A model generated the notes under the pieces. That model was not told where the DNA came from. It searched no databases and was given only the letters and a program-made list of their open reading frames with translations. This document shows positions 4,618 through 5,297 of a DNA stretch of 5,297 nt, piece by piece. Position numbers and translations under genes: made by a program. How positions within the stretch are numbered: the first letter of the stretch is position 1; the number at the start of each line of letters is the position of its first letter. This DNA is from an uncultured Erysipelotrichaceae bacterium (GTDB lineage: Bacteria; Bacillota_I; Bacilli_A; Erysipelotrichales; Erysipelotrichaceae): NCBI GenBank assembly GCA_902803275.1, contig CADCPE010000271.1, forward strand, positions 1 through 5,297, written 5' to 3'.

Positions 4618-5297
4618 TATTCACCAACCTTTCCTGTATGGAACAGTCTGAAATAGTATTTAAGTTTTTCATTGATGCCTTTGTTGGCGTCCTTGATCAG
4701 TTTATACCAGTTAACGTAATCTTCGTTTTTCGTTGCCTCGATAGCCGCTACTGTGAAATCGGTAAATACGTTGATCTTTGAAATGCCTTCAGTGGCACAT
4801 TTTTCAAGATTACGATCACCAGATCCTGAACCGCCATGCAATACCAGAGGTACAGGAAGCGCTTCTCTTAATTCATGAAGCCTTTCAAAATCGATCACCG
4901 GAGTCCCTTTATATAAGCCGTGAGAAGTACCGATAGAAACAGCTAATGAATCAACTCCTGTTTCTTCGACAAACAGTTTTGCCGTTGCAACATCTGTATA
5001 GATATTGAAATCTTCTGCTATGGCTTCCTTGTTTTCGGAAGTTATGACATCACCTGAACCGACATGGCCAAGTTCCGCCTCTACAACTACGCCGTGAGCG
5101 TGTGCATAGTCTACTACTTCCTTGGTCCTTGCCACATTTACGTCGTAAGGCTGAGATGAAGCATCGATCATAACGGAAGTGAATCCGATATCTACAGCCT
5201 TCTTGACTGTTTCAACATCAAGACCGTGGTCAAGGTGAACAGCTACAGGAACAGTTGCTTTTTCAGCATAATACTTTCCCAGCATGAATGCTTCTTC
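4617..5297 (-). CDS. Class II ketose-bisphosphate aldolase, 5' end outside the window
   Basis: The frame is open to the right edge: four codons (EEAF) precede the first visible Met, so that Met is internal. The 226 residues seen lack about 60 N-terminal residues of a roughly 285-residue GatY/KbaY/Fba-type enzyme. This cytoplasmic zinc enzyme cleaves a ketose 1,6-bisphosphate (or 1-phosphate) to DHAP and an aldehyde. Counting from the visible Met: HLDHG (17-21) supplies the catalytic Asp19 and zinc ligand His20; EAELGHVG (69-76) follows; GTSHGLYKGTP (119-129) gives zinc ligand His122; LVLHGGSGSGD (147-157) gives zinc ligand His150; and INVFTD (171-176) is the phosphate-binding loop, where most relatives have NVNTE or NVATE. 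Fructose versus tagatose bisphosphate cannot be decided, though the galactitol-type PTS favours a GatY-like role. The stop overlaps the isomerase start by one base. Confidence 0.92.
   Translation of the reverse strand, partial: EEAFMLGKYYAEKATVPVAVHLDHGLDVETVKKAVDIGFTSVMIDASSQPYDVNVARTKEVVDYAHAHGVVVEAELGHVGSGDVITSENKEAIAEDFNIYTDVATAKLFVEETGVDSLAVSIGTSHGLYKGTPVIDFERLHELREALPVPLVLHGGSGSGDRNLEKCATEGISKINVFTDFTVAAIEATKNEDYVNWYKLIKDANKGINEKLKYYFRLFHTGKVGE

Overview
The window reads as one stretch of a carbohydrate-use locus from a Gram-positive, fairly low-GC bacterium. I infer Bacillota, perhaps a gut Erysipelotrichia or Clostridia member. The grounds are A/T-rich intergenic DNA, strong purine-rich Shine-Dalgarno sites (AAGGAG, GGGAGG, GGGGGAG), a near-consensus sigma-A promoter and a galactitol-type PTS. 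The genus cannot be fixed from sequence alone. All seven genes lie on the minus strand, so the operon reads from right to left. No RNA gene, insertion sequence, CRISPR array or gap over 100 bp was seen.

In transcription order: (1) a class II ketose-bisphosphate aldolase, cut at its 5' end by the right edge (4617-5297); (2) a short, archaeal-style triosephosphate isomerase homologue whose ATG overlaps the aldolase stop (3916-4617); (3) galactitol-family PTS EIIB (3559-3846); (4) galactitol-family PTS EIIC (2119-3459); (5) a small two-helix membrane protein with a lysine-rich tail (1545-2069); (6) a long-form YjbQ/UPF0047 protein (997-1521); (7) a Gfo/Idh/MocA NAD(P)-dependent oxidoreductase (4-993). 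A ribosome binding site overlapping the last stop codon suggests that the operon continues past the left edge.

The non-coding parts carry clear signals. A sigma-A promoter (TTGAAA, 17 bp, TATAAT) lies between the isomerase and EIIB genes, so the PTS pair can be transcribed on its own. The 99-bp EIIB-EIIC gap is packed with three consecutive inverted repeats, the last of which holds the EIIC ribosome binding site in its loop. An intrinsic terminator directly follows EIIC and sits immediately in front of the membrane-protein gene, so the last three genes probably depend on readthrough.

Inferred role: EIIC and EIIB import and phosphorylate a sugar or polyol. The missing EIIA, and any kinase and polyol-phosphate dehydrogenase, would lie outside the window. 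The aldolase would cleave a ketose (bis)phosphate, and the isomerase would interconvert the triose or another short sugar phosphate. The oxidoreductase and YjbQ protein are accessory steps of unknown substrate. The true substrate cannot be read from the sequence; galactitol is only the family label.
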